A stretch of DNA of 64,000 bases from Planctomycetaceae bacterium (GTDB taxonomy: Bacteria > Planctomycetota > Planctomycetia > Planctomycetales > Planctomycetaceae). The stretch lies in NCBI GenBank assembly GCA_014762625.1, contig JABURQ010000097.1, forward strand, positions 1 to 64,000, read 5' to 3'. The notes beneath the pieces were generated by a model. It made no database searches. It was not told the origin of the DNA and saw nothing but the letters and a program-made list of their open reading frames with translations. Positions within the stretch are counted from its first letter, which is position 1, and every line of letters starts with the position of its first letter. The position numbers were made by a program, and so were the translations under genes. This document shows, in pieces, positions 40,851 through 50,391 of this stretch.

Positions 40851-41885
40851 TCAGACTTTGCCGCAAATTGTTTTACCAACCGACAGCAAGTCGTTGCATG
40901 CCTGACCCATTCGAGCGGCCATCGCTTCTTCCGCTTTCTTGAGATAACTGCGTGGGTCGTAAACTTTCTTGTTGCCGACTTCCCCTTCGATCTTCAAGAC
41001 GCCGTCGTAGTTTTTGAACATATGCTCGACAATCGGACGCGTGAAGGCGTACTGCGTGTCGGTATCGATATTCATTTTGACGACACCGTATTCCAGAGTC
41101 TCACGCAACTCGTTCTCGGGAGTTCCCGACCCACCATGGAAAACCAGGTCGAATTCGGCCTCTTTGCCGTACTTCTCCATTACTGCATCCTGCCCCTGCT
41201 TGAGGATTTCCGGACGCAATTTGACGGCTCCAGGCTTGTAGTGACCGTGCACGTTCCCGAACGTTGCGGCAAACATGTAACGCCCGATCCCGTTCAATGC
41301 TTCGTAGACGGCCAGCATATCTTCCGGGGTAGTGTAAAGTTTATCTTCGGGAGTATCCTCGGAACCGGCAGCACCATCTTCTTCGCCGCCGACAACACCC
41401 GCTTCCACTTCGAGTATGATCTCCTGCTCAGCACACAGCTTCAGCAGTTCCTGCGACAACGCCATATTTTCCGCCAGGGGAAGGTTGGAAGCGTCCAGCA
41501 TATGCGATTGAAACAGATTCCCCTGCCCGGCGGCTCGACGCTCCGCGGTAGCCTGAATCAGCGGTTTCAGGAAACCGTCAACCGAGTCGGGCGGACAGTG
41601 ATCGGTGTGAAGAGCAACTAAAACGTCGTATTTTTCGGCGAGTCGATGGACGGCCTCCGCCAGCACAATCGCTCCCAGGACATTATCGCCCACATTCAAA
41701 CCTGACGCGAACTTCCCGCCACCAGTCGACATCTGAATAATCCCGTCCGATTTGTTGTCTGCGAAGGCTTTCAGGGCCGCGTTGATCGTGACCAGGGACG
41801 TGACATTGACGGCAGGATAAGCGTATCCGCCTTCCTGAGCAGCATCGAGCATGGCGGCGTATTGTTGAGGTGTGGCTACTGGCAT
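40851..41885 (-). CDS. fba: Class II fructose-1,6-bisphosphate aldolase
   Basis: A 344-residue zinc-dependent aldolase of glycolysis and gluconeogenesis, cleaving fructose-1,6-bisphosphate to DHAP and glyceraldehyde-3-phosphate. The start at 41885 (MPVATPQQYAAML) matches family starts; the reading frame continues upstream without homology. Motifs include AYPAVNVTSL, LHTDHCPP (zinc His/Asp), EVEAGVVGGEEDG (zinc Glu), and FGNVHGHYKPG and FHGGSGT (phosphate loops). It has its own terminator and promoter region, so it is monocistronic. Confidence 0.95.
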   Translation of the reverse strand: MPVATPQQYAAMLDAAQEGGYAYPAVNVTSLVTINAALKAFADNKSDGIIQMSTGGGKFASGLNVGDNVLGAIVLAEAVHRLAEKYDVLVALHTDHCPPDSVDGFLKPLIQATAERRAAGQGNLFQSHMLDASNLPLAENMALSQELLKLCAEQEIILEVEAGVVGGEEDGAAGSEDTPEDKLYTTPEDMLAVYEALNGIGRYMFAATFGNVHGHYKPGAVKLRPEILKQGQDAVMEKYGKEAEFDLVFHGGSGTPENELRETLEYGVVKMNIDTDTQYAFTRPIVEHMFKNYDGVLKIEGEVGNKKVYDPRSYLKKAEEAMAARMGQACNDLLSVGKTICGKV

Positions 41886-42226
41886 GAGAGTTCTCTTATC
41901 AAATGCGATGATGAAAAAAGCGGAGTGAGTCAGAACGCCGACCCGATTCTTCACGGAACTCGCGAACTGCACAGACTCGAAGTCTACGAAACAGGAGTCA
42001 TCACGTTCAAGCGAAGCGAGCCTCCGGAATCAACAAGTTTCCAAGTTCGTAAGTCCCTGAAATGACCGATTTAAGCGAGAATTGCGAAAGCTAAGCAGAC
42101 ATTGACCGCCTCTCTCCTATCTGATAACTATCCACCATTCCACTTCCGGGATTCCCCGAACAAGCTCTCCGCTCATCATCCATTTTTCTCACGTCGTCAG
42201 ATTTGAGGTAGGGATACTCACAACTG
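41886..42226. other. Intergenic region upstream of aldolase and sulfotransferase genes
   Basis: This 341-base gap holds the divergent promoters of the aldolase gene (minus) and the first sulfotransferase-like gene (plus). I see no repeat, hairpin or RNA gene in it. Confidence 0.45.
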
Positions 42227-43009
42227 ATGTTTGCCTTCGTACACATTCAGAAAACCGCCGGACAGACTTTTCGAGTCGTCTTGCGAAAAAATTTTGGTGT
42301 GCGTCATTGTGATACCCTAGTCAATTCCAATATTCGAGCGCGCGACTGGTACTGGATCAAACTTTGTTATCCGTATCTGGAGAGTCTGGCGGGGCACGGC
42401 GTCAAGCTGACACCGGAGTTTGAATCACACTTCCCGCACGCTCGATGCTTCACCATGCTCCGCGAGCCCATTTCTCGCTCTCTCTCCGCTTATCAATATT
42501 CGCTGGAGAGAAGCCCGAATCGATGGGAATTTCCGGAATGGATGAACCAGCATGGAAACCGCATGTGCTGGTTTCTTTGCGGTGAAGAGAATGCCGAACA
42601 AGCAATTGAAGTACTGGAAACCAAAATCGGTTTCGTGGGAATGGTCGAACGATTCAACGAATCACTCTTGCTGTGGCGACATTGGACGGGACTCCCGCAT
42701 CTTGATCTGACCTATTCCTCCGTGAATCAGGCAAATACGAATCATATCAAACAGCAGGTTCGAGAGAGCGCGACCAACATGGAAATTGCCCATGAACGGA
42801 ACGCTGAAGATCAAAAACTGTATCAATATTTCACAGACGTCATCTACCCACGACAGGTCGCTGCCTACGGCGACTCTCTCTGTCATGATTGCGACCAACT
42901 CCGACAACAACTCGAATCAGCCAACAACGACTCGGTCAAATCCTATCTGGGAAAAATCAAACGCAACTTACTATTCCGTCCTGGAACTCAGCTTTCAAAG
43001 GCTGCCTGA
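42227..43009 (+). CDS. Sulfotransferase-like protein, copy 1
   Basis: A 260-residue protein starting MFAFVHIQKTAGQTF, the 5' PAPS-binding loop of carbohydrate sulfotransferases. FTMLREPISRSLSAYQYS supplies the 3' phosphate-binding Arg/Ser. The rest is less conserved, as usual where the acceptor binds. It should transfer sulfate from PAPS to a sugar or other acceptor, perhaps an extracellular polysaccharide. GGTAGGGA lies before the start. It lies 32 bases before a paralog in the same direction. Confidence 0.85.
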   Translation: MFAFVHIQKTAGQTFRVVLRKNFGVRHCDTLVNSNIRARDWYWIKLCYPYLESLAGHGVKLTPEFESHFPHARCFTMLREPISRSLSAYQYSLERSPNRWEFPEWMNQHGNRMCWFLCGEENAEQAIEVLETKIGFVGMVERFNESLLLWRHWTGLPHLDLTYSSVNQANTNHIKQQVRESATNMEIAHERNAEDQKLYQYFTDVIYPRQVAAYGDSLCHDCDQLRQQLESANNDSVKSYLGKIKRNLLFRPGTQLSKAA

Positions 43010-43041
43010 CCTCCCCCGACTCCTCATTCGAGACACCAATC

Positions 43042-43851
43042 ATGTTGGCTTTTATCCACCTGCAAAAAACCGGGGGACTCACGATCCGGAATCTTCTCCG
43101 ATCGGACTTTGGCGGTAAAAACTGCGATTGCCCGATTCATAAGGGGATTCGAGTGAGCGATTGGGAGTGGGTTAAGGAATGCTATCCCGACCTTGAATCA
43201 CTTCACGGTCACTCAGTGACGCCTCACAGTTCTCTTGAAGAGGTCTTTGAGAATGTCCGCTACTTCACAATGCTTCGAGATCCGTTCGCGCGGTGTCTGT
43301 CTCATTATCAACATAAACATCCACCTTCCAGAACAGCATTGCCACTCAATCAATGGCTCCCCCTATATTCCAACCTGATGTGCAAAGCCATCTGCGACGA
43401 GGAAAATGCGGAACTCGCCATCGAAACACTGGAGCAACAGAAAATCTTCGTCGGCCTCACCGAATCATTCGATGAATCGTTAATCCTCTGGCGACGATGG
43501 TCGGGACACCCACACCTCAATTTGAATTACATCACGAAAAACAAAGCCCGGTCCAGCGTTCTCAAAGAGGCGGTCCTGCAACTTCCCCATGCCATCGATC
43601 TCATTCGAGAATACAATCAGGAAGATCGAAAGCTGTATGACTATGTTCTCAATGAAATCTATCCTCGACAGAAAACAGACTACGGCGACACTTTGCAACA
43701 GGACCTGAAAGAATACCAGCGGACAAAATCAAAACTGCCACCGATCTCACTCACCTCAATCTCCGGCTGCATCAAACGACGACTGGTTTACAATAAAGGA
43801 ATTCGCGATTGGCGCGTCGATTGGATGCGTGAAGCGAACCGTGCTGCCTGA
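43042..43851 (+). CDS. Sulfotransferase-like protein, copy 2
   Basis: A 269-residue paralog of the preceding gene: MLAFIHLQKTGGLTIRNLL for the 5' loop and FTMLRDPFARCLSHYQHK for the 3' phosphate site. WSGHPHLNLNY and YGDTLQQDL correspond to WTGLPHLDLTY and YGDSLCHDC of copy 1. The start at 43042 is chosen to match copy 1; the frame extends upstream but only into copy 1's end. Tandem duplication with divergence suggests different acceptors. Confidence 0.85.
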   Translation: MLAFIHLQKTGGLTIRNLLRSDFGGKNCDCPIHKGIRVSDWEWVKECYPDLESLHGHSVTPHSSLEEVFENVRYFTMLRDPFARCLSHYQHKHPPSRTALPLNQWLPLYSNLMCKAICDEENAELAIETLEQQKIFVGLTESFDESLILWRRWSGHPHLNLNYITKNKARSSVLKEAVLQLPHAIDLIREYNQEDRKLYDYVLNEIYPRQKTDYGDTLQQDLKEYQRTKSKLPPISLTSISGCIKRRLVYNKGIRDWRVDWMREANRAA

Positions 43852-43875
43852 AACCTGCAACCTCACCGGCGTGCT

Positions 43876-46767
43876 TCAGCGAGGCTCCTGTTCGAACCCT
43901 GGGAGATTCGGCAAACGATCGACCCCCGGAATCCGATTGAACAAATCTCGGGCGCGATCTCGGATGCTCGGCTCTCCAGGGCGTGTGGAGGGTGAGGAAA
44001 TAGATTCCGCCGGGCGGCGAGGCTGGAGCGTGACCACCTCCACGTCATCGATCTGCATCTCCCCCAAACCTTCCAGTTCGAAAAAGACCTGAAACGGTCC
44101 GCTGTCGTTAATTTCCCGCAGCAATTCAAATTTATGCCATCCCCGATTGTAGTCGAGGCGAATGCAACCGCTGGCCCGATTGACCGAGTCGGAAATCAGA
44201 GCGTGGTCGAGTCGATTAGAAGCCGGGAATCGGACGCGCACCCACCCCGAGACGTAGACAATATCTCCCGCTTTGACCGACACCGGAGGTGTGGCAACCT
44301 GCACCGTCTTTTCGGACACTAACGCGGGAGGCGAATCAATATCGAGAGGTACCGTCGCCAGCCTCAAACTAAATTGCCCCTCGGTCTGGGGAGGCGGATC
44401 TTCGGTCGGATATAACTCGGCCGCCGATTCGACTCCCGGTGATTTGACTTGCTGATGTTGCCAACCATCACGGAACATTTTCTGAACGTCCTCAAAGTCT
44501 CCCGAAGCCAATCGGGACAGCACTTCATACTCCGATTGTCTTCCGACTTTTTGAACCAGTTCCCAGTGTTCGGGAAGTGACTGAAAACTGGTGGCGTAGG
44601 GACTCGTCGCGGGATGTGGCAATGTCGAAATGGTGGCTTCCCAGTGCTGACGTTGGAGAATTCTCAACAACTGCATCGCCAGACCCGCCCCGAGACGTGC
44701 CGAGCTAAATTGTCCACGTTCGATTTCCACTTCACCTTGCTCGATGTAGCGGCGAGAGCGTTCGAGAATATCTTTCGCGGCTTCCTGAGGGTGCCCCATA
44801 TTCGTCAGGAGTTCGTCCACTTTTTTCACTCGCTCCCATTTGGTCCTGGCCATCAGGACATTATCCATCGCCGACCCGCGAGCAAAGTGTCGTGTTTGTT
44901 TCTGCAGCCATTTGACAAACTCAATGTTTGTCGTGATTAAAATGGCGGAAGTCTCGCGGAACGCCATGCCATTATTGGGGACCAGCTCGAGCTTCATCCC
45001 TCCCGTTTCGCGTTGTCCTTCGAGGTTATTGATTCCAGTCGGTGTGATCTGAAATGCGGCAGCGGATTCCGGAACTCCAGGGACTGTGATCGTCGCCTTA
45101 TTCGTCGCCATCTGCCCCGGAACATAACACGCAAGAGGGTCGTACCAAACCGGCAACAGCAACAATCCCATATCCGTCTGAATCATCGCCGCTTCGATTT
45201 TGGAAGCCGAAGTCTTGGGATCGAGAATCGTCTTCGACCTCGAAGACGATTCGGGAGTGAGTCGCTGTTGGGGACGCTGCGCGGAACCACGATTCCGATC
45301 CAGGCTCTGCTGATCGGTAACCACGGGGATCGTTCCCTGATACGTTCCAGTGGCGAGCATCGGCTCCATCAAACTGATTTCGCGATTCAACTCGGCAATC
45401 ATCAATCGATGCTCGGTGTTTTCGACTTCTTTGGAATTAAGCGAGCGACGTGTGTAGTAACCGAGTCCACGACATCCGGAAGAGAGCGCGGCATAAACCT
45501 GTAAGCGGATTTGTTCGGGCTCCAGAAACTGCGGTCCCTCAGAGCCGGCATCGATATCGATCCAGGTCCAGAAAAACGCGCCGGGAAACAGTCGATGCTT
45601 AATCGTCAGCCAGTCGCGATATTCCCGGTAGGAAGTTCCGGTCAATCCAACCGGTCGGCTTGTCCCGACCATATCGAGATAGTGCGTAAAAAATTCTTCC
45701 CGTCCCGCCACATCTCCAATAATCGGTCGCTGATATTTTCGATCCGCGTCGGAGACCTGGGTTTGCCAGGACACCAAATCATCGGACGATTCTATCGGAA
45801 TCTGCGTCCCCAGATACCAGAACATGATCGATTCACTCGCCACCCCAAAGGGGGCCAGGGAAACGTCATCCGCGTCCAGAAGCAAACCGTTTTCATCTCT
45901 CGGACGAGGCGGCGTTGCCATCGTCAGCAATCCTTCCTGACGGAGCGATTGGGCTAAACGCTGATTGGAGGCTTCCGGAATCCAAACCGTATTCACTCCC
46001 AATTCCGTTAAAAAACGGACCGGCTCACCATGGTGGGGAATCATGACGGGAAAGCGAGGATGATCGTCGACATAGAGTCGATCGAGCTCCATTCTTACGG
46101 GAAATGGTCGTTCGCGACGATCGCTCATTTCCGTCCGTCCGATGGTTTGATCCTGATCGAGACCGATATGCCCCGTGAGCTTCAGATCATCGAGCCAGAC
46201 CGACGTTTGCCCACGCGGTAAATTTGTCTTGCAGACCACTGCATCCACATACATGCCCTGAGTATTCAACTGCGGCAATTGCAGCCGGGCTCTGAGTAGC
46301 TGGAGCGCCTGTTCCGTCCGTTGTCGCTTGAGTTGGCAATGAAGCAGTTGCCACTCATGGATCTCCGAGCTCGTCTCCCCCGGTACCAGAAAAGTCATTT
46401 GGCGACCGCTTTCCGGATCTTTTTGATTCGGCAAACGAACCTGAAAGCACAGAGTCGCCGCGGAACGGTTACTTCTAAACGCAACCGTCGCTTTCAAATC
46501 GTCGATCATTCTGGCGGAGGGAATGGGAAAGACCAGATGCGTGACTGCGTTCGAGAGAGCGGCATCCAAACCTATCTGTTCCGCCCAGGAGCCATCGTAA
46601 ACTTCGGCCTTCTGCCTCAAGTGTTGCAGCACTCGCACCTGCTGCGGATGAGCGACGACTTTCCATTCCGGCTCGCGTTCTTCATGAGGATACGCCAGAT
46701 CATCGGCGCGGAGGGAGACCGCGCAACAGGAGATAATGATGAACCAGAATAATGAGGCTTTCGACAT
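43876..46767 (-). CDS. Large secreted protein of unknown function
   Basis: A 963-residue protein with a signal peptide (about 1-21). An N-terminal beta-rich part (to about 220) resembles a carbohydrate-binding sandwich. A central part looks like a TIM-barrel (LGVNTVWIPEAS, GLTGTSYREYRDWL, FFWTWIDIDAGSEG, LQVYAALSSGCRGLGYYTRR), reminiscent of glycoside hydrolases but without an evident family or catalytic pair. The C-terminal third holds a helical region and another beta sandwich (KAGDIVYVSGWVRVRFP, DNEGLGEMQIDDVEV-like pattern) as in carbohydrate-binding modules. Converges with the second sulfotransferase-like gene, 24 bases apart. Confidence 0.7.
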   Translation of the reverse strand: MSKASLFWFIIISCCAVSLRADDLAYPHEEREPEWKVVAHPQQVRVLQHLRQKAEVYDGSWAEQIGLDAALSNAVTHLVFPIPSARMIDDLKATVAFRSNRSAATLCFQVRLPNQKDPESGRQMTFLVPGETSSEIHEWQLLHCQLKRQRTEQALQLLRARLQLPQLNTQGMYVDAVVCKTNLPRGQTSVWLDDLKLTGHIGLDQDQTIGRTEMSDRRERPFPVRMELDRLYVDDHPRFPVMIPHHGEPVRFLTELGVNTVWIPEASNQRLAQSLRQEGLLTMATPPRPRDENGLLLDADDVSLAPFGVASESIMFWYLGTQIPIESSDDLVSWQTQVSDADRKYQRPIIGDVAGREEFFTHYLDMVGTSRPVGLTGTSYREYRDWLTIKHRLFPGAFFWTWIDIDAGSEGPQFLEPEQIRLQVYAALSSGCRGLGYYTRRSLNSKEVENTEHRLMIAELNREISLMEPMLATGTYQGTIPVVTDQQSLDRNRGSAQRPQQRLTPESSSRSKTILDPKTSASKIEAAMIQTDMGLLLLPVWYDPLACYVPGQMATNKATITVPGVPESAAAFQITPTGINNLEGQRETGGMKLELVPNNGMAFRETSAILITTNIEFVKWLQKQTRHFARGSAMDNVLMARTKWERVKKVDELLTNMGHPQEAAKDILERSRRYIEQGEVEIERGQFSSARLGAGLAMQLLRILQRQHWEATISTLPHPATSPYATSFQSLPEHWELVQKVGRQSEYEVLSRLASGDFEDVQKMFRDGWQHQQVKSPGVESAAELYPTEDPPPQTEGQFSLRLATVPLDIDSPPALVSEKTVQVATPPVSVKAGDIVYVSGWVRVRFPASNRLDHALISDSVNRASGCIRLDYNRGWHKFELLREINDSGPFQVFFELEGLGEMQIDDVEVVTLQPRRPAESISSPSTRPGEPSIRDRARDLFNRIPGVDRLPNLPGFEQEPR

Positions 46768-46954
46768 CCGTGTCCGTCCTCAGGGATCAACCATGACAAT
46801 CATCGTGGCAACTCGAATCAGGACAACGCTACTGTTCGCAAACTGATTGCCACCGATGAAACCTGGGTTGAGGAGAGCTGTAAGTCGAGAATAGTAGGAA
46901 ACTTTGGCCGATTCGCCAAGGCTTTTCTCCCGTTTCCGACCGCGGAAAACAGAT

Positions 46955-47953
46955 TCAGGCGGTCGGTTCCCCAAAACCATTGATAGCTTTTGGGAGTGGT
47001 TCCTGCGTATTCCAATACCGCGCCAGCAGAGTCCCCGTCAGCATACAACCGAACATGTACAACACGGTCGGCACGGCCGCCTCCGGATGATCGGGGAATA
47101 TCTTGACGGCCAGCAGCGATCCCAAACCCGCGTTTTGCATACCGACTTCCAGCACCAGCGCGCGACGCATCGGCTCGTCGAGTCCTGCCAGCCGACCGAC
47201 ACTGTACCCGGCGAGATACCCAATCAGGTTCAACGCCAGCAAGGCGATGATAATCACTCCTGAAAACTCGAAGTCGCTACGAGTCTTGGCAACGATGACG
47301 GCAATAATCCATAAAATGATCAAATTGGCAGCCGGTTCGCTGAATCGCCGGGCAAACTGTCTCGCTGTTGTGGAAAAACGAGTGAGCAGATGTCCGGCAA
47401 CCACAGGCAACGCGACGCTCCACGCCAATTTAATACCTGTTTTGACAGGATCGAAATACTGACTGACATCCAGATCCTCCACCGAGACCACGGAAGAGAG
47501 CGCAAACATCAACACCGTGGGAACCACCAGCGGAGACAGGATTGTCGAAACCGTGGTCAGACTCACTGAATAACTCACATTTCCCCGAGCCTGGAGCGTC
47601 AAAATATTGGACGCCATCGCCCCCGGAACCGTTCCCGCCAGAATAAATCCGATTTTCGTCCCCGGAGAAGCCTCAAGAGAAATCGCCACCAGCCAACCAA
47701 GAAACGGCATCAATGAGTACTGGGCCAGTGTCCCGAGAAATACGCGCGGCCATTGACGAAACACCTGTCGAACTTCGTCCGCTGGGAGCAGCGATCCGAT
47801 CCCGAACATCGCCAGGGCAAAGATCAGGCTTAACGCCTGAGCGTGCAACGCGTCGAATTCCAGAAATGGATCGAACCCGAGCCCCATTCGAGGCCACCAC
47901 AAGGCACAACCACTCAGGATCAGTAACCAGAGAGGGAGAAATCTTTGTAACAT
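46955..47953 (-). CDS. Bile acid:sodium symporter (SBF/BASS) family transporter
   Basis: A 332-residue protein with about ten transmembrane helices. Motifs VPGAMASNILTLQARGN and LEVGMQNAGLGSLLAVK are the crossing-region signatures of the sodium-dependent SBF/BASS family. Bacterial members move organic anions, pantoate or pyruvate rather than bile acids. GAGGAG stands before the ATG. It is divergent from the ubiD gene, with a 153-base gap. Confidence 0.9.
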   Translation of the reverse strand: MLQRFLPLWLLILSGCALWWPRMGLGFDPFLEFDALHAQALSLIFALAMFGIGSLLPADEVRQVFRQWPRVFLGTLAQYSLMPFLGWLVAISLEASPGTKIGFILAGTVPGAMASNILTLQARGNVSYSVSLTTVSTILSPLVVPTVLMFALSSVVSVEDLDVSQYFDPVKTGIKLAWSVALPVVAGHLLTRFSTTARQFARRFSEPAANLIILWIIAVIVAKTRSDFEFSGVIIIALLALNLIGYLAGYSVGRLAGLDEPMRRALVLEVGMQNAGLGSLLAVKIFPDHPEAAVPTVLYMFGCMLTGTLLARYWNTQEPLPKAINGFGEPTA

Positions 47954-48106
47954 GCGGGGCGACTCCTCGGCACAAAATGAGCTCGAATCATAGAACGAAC
48001 CGGGGGCAGAAACAATTCGCTTTCGGGCAGGAGATTGGAGGAGGCTCCTGTTACACTGGAGCCCTCCTCAGACAACTGGAGTGCCACCAGAAGGCCCGCT
48101 ACAGAC

Positions 48107-49591
48107 ATGGCTTACGAGACATTGAACGACTTCCTGAGCGAACTGGAATCGCGCAGTGAATTATTGCGCGTGTCGAGCCCAGTGAGCTCCCGATTCGAGA
48201 TTGCGGCCATTACACGCGAATTGACACTTCAATCGGATCAGGCTCCGGCTTTAATCTTCGATCAGGTGGATGGGCAAAGCATTCCCGTTGTGATGAATCT
48301 ACTCGGAACCCGCTCCCGAATGCTGCTGGCACTACGCGTCGAGCAGTTTTCCGAGCTTGCCAATCAGATCATCGATCTGATCTCTCCTGAAATTCCGGAC
48401 GGCTGGAAAAACGCCCTGCAATTGATTCCCCGTGTGACACAACTGATGAAGTTACCGCCCGTGGAGTCGCAAACCGGACGCTCACAGCAAGTGGTGCGGA
48501 TCGGAAAAGACGTGAATTTGGGGAACCTGCCGATTCCTTATTCCTGGAGAGGTGAAGCGGGGCCCGTCATCACTGCCGGAACCATTCACGCTCAAGATCC
48601 TCTCTCCGGTACTCGGATTCTCACGGCGGCACCTCTGGAATTAACCAGTCATTCAACTTTGGCTCTGCACATCCATCCGGGACAGGATCTGTATTCGGCT
48701 GTGAGATCCGCACGCGAGGCGGGACAACAACTCCCAATCGCCGTTTCAATCGGCGTGGACCCGGCGATCTGGTTTGCCGCTCACCTTCCACTCCCCCGCG
48801 GTACCGACCCCACCATGTTGGCGGGCTTCTTCCGCAACAAACCGCTGGAATTGGTTCCGGGGCGAACTCAGGAGATCTCAGTCCCCGCCAACGCTGAAAT
48901 GATTATCGAAGGCTACCTCGACGCGAATGAACCCTGGCAGTCAGTTGGCCCGATCGCCGCTCCAACCGGATTTTACAGCCCGGAAGAGACGATGCCGACC
49001 GTCCACGTGACAGCTTTGACTCATTGCACCAACCCTCTCTGGCACAGTTCTTTGACCGGCCCGCCTCCCCAGGAAACGGAGTGGATCGGCCGGGCGACGG
49101 AACAAATTTTCCTGCCGTTGGCGAAAATCTATATTCGCGATCTCGTCGATCTGCACTGGGCTCAAGCCGGGATGTTCCGAAACTGGCTGTTCGTCAGTAT
49201 TCGAAAAACACACCCGCAACATGCTCGACAGGTGATGCATGCGATCTGGGGCCTACACGGCTTGTCCCAGGCCAAAATGATTGTTGTGGTTGACGAGGAC
49301 GTCGATGTTTCCAACGAAAATCTTATCTGGCATCTCATGGGTACCCACGTGAACCCTCAATCGGATTGCGTGTTCGCCGATTTGCCGGCGGATGCCTATG
49401 ATCATGCATGCCCACGACGCTATGTGGGACAGAAAATGGGATTCGACGCCACTCGCAAACTGCCTGAAGAAGGTTACACTCGAAACTGGCCCGAGCGGGT
49501 TGAAATTCCGGAAGAGACCCGTGATTTGATTCGAAAACGCTGGCAGGACTTCGGTCTTCCCGGTTCCCCTCGCAAGGGAGCAACTCCATGA
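48107..49591 (+). CDS. ubiD: UbiD-family decarboxylase
   Basis: A 494-residue enzyme. The start at 48107 (MAYETLNDFLSELES) fits the family; an upstream in-frame ATG lacks homology. The prenyl-FMN-binding region with GPVITAGTIHAQDP, PIAVSIGVDPAIWFAA and the E-R-E-type end (QSDCVFADLPADAYDHACPR) matches UbiD. It needs prenylated FMN made by UbiX, whose gene lies two positions downstream. Given no other ubiquinone genes nearby and planctomycete menaquinone, it may be the MqnL-type decarboxylase of the futalosine route. The stop overlaps the next start (ATGA). Confidence 0.92.
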   Translation: MAYETLNDFLSELESRSELLRVSSPVSSRFEIAAITRELTLQSDQAPALIFDQVDGQSIPVVMNLLGTRSRMLLALRVEQFSELANQIIDLISPEIPDGWKNALQLIPRVTQLMKLPPVESQTGRSQQVVRIGKDVNLGNLPIPYSWRGEAGPVITAGTIHAQDPLSGTRILTAAPLELTSHSTLALHIHPGQDLYSAVRSAREAGQQLPIAVSIGVDPAIWFAAHLPLPRGTDPTMLAGFFRNKPLELVPGRTQEISVPANAEMIIEGYLDANEPWQSVGPIAAPTGFYSPEETMPTVHVTALTHCTNPLWHSSLTGPPPQETEWIGRATEQIFLPLAKIYIRDLVDLHWAQAGMFRNWLFVSIRKTHPQHARQVMHAIWGLHGLSQAKMIVVVDEDVDVSNENLIWHLMGTHVNPQSDCVFADLPADAYDHACPRRYVGQKMGFDATRKLPEEGYTRNWPERVEIPEETRDLIRKRWQDFGLPGSPRKGATP

Positions 49592-50391
49592 ACGTCGATA
49601 AATCGGAACAGCGCATCCGGCAGATGTTCGGCGAAATTTCCGGGCGTTATGACTTTCTCAACCACTTCCTGTCGATGGGGGTCGATTATTCATGGCGTCG
49701 AGCTACCATCAAGTCCGTTCCGACCGGAATCGAAGGTCCCATTCTCGATGTCTGCACCGGGACGGGAGACCTCGCCATCGCGTTCTGGAAAAAGTATCGA
49801 GGTCGCGTGCAGGTTGTCGGCAGCGACTTCACGCACCAGATGCTGACCATCGCCAACGAAAAGCGAAACGCGCGACGCATCCCTGAGATGAATGGCGATC
49901 AACAAAGCCTGACGTTTGTGGAAGCGGACACTCAACACTTGCCGTTTGCAGACGATCAGTTCTCCGCCGTTTCGGTCGCCTTCGGATTACGAAACGTGAC
50001 TGACACTCGGCGGGGAATCGATGAAATGATCCGCGTTTGTAAACCGGGTGGCCAGGTTCTCATTCTCGAATTCGGAATGCCGACCAATCGACTGTTCGGG
50101 GCATTGTATCGCTGGTACTTCAAACACATCCTGCCGCGCATCGGTCAACTTCTCGCTCGAAACAAACAATCGGCCTACAACTACCTGCCCGCTTCAGTTT
50201 CCGAATTTCCTCACGGTGGAGCGTTGGTCGAGATGCTCCAGGAACAGGGTCTCCAAAACGTCCTCTGGAAGCCGCTCACATTCGGTGTGGCTGGACTGTA
50301 TGTCGGCGAAAAACTCAATCACAAATCCCCTCCGACTGAGCAGGAATCAACCCGCTCAGAGCCACTCGCAGCAAAGGCTTCTCATTCATGA
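49588..50391 (+). CDS. ubiE: UbiE/MenG quinone methyltransferase
   Basis: A 267-residue SAM-dependent C-methyltransferase. Motifs: MFGEISGRYDFLNHFLSMGVD, LDVCTGTGDLAIAF for SAM binding, FGLRNVTDTRRGIDEMIRVCKPGGQVLILE and NYLPASVSEFPHG, the full UbiE/COQ5 pattern. It methylates demethylmenaquinone (or demethylubiquinone analog), the last step of quinone synthesis. Start and stop overlap the neighbours by 4 bases each (ATGA). Confidence 0.93.
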   Translation: MNVDKSEQRIRQMFGEISGRYDFLNHFLSMGVDYSWRRATIKSVPTGIEGPILDVCTGTGDLAIAFWKKYRGRVQVVGSDFTHQMLTIANEKRNARRIPEMNGDQQSLTFVEADTQHLPFADDQFSAVSVAFGLRNVTDTRRGIDEMIRVCKPGGQVLILEFGMPTNRLFGALYRWYFKHILPRIGQLLARNKQSAYNYLPASVSEFPHGGALVEMLQEQGLQNVLWKPLTFGVAGLYVGEKLNHKSPPTEQESTRSEPLAAKASHS

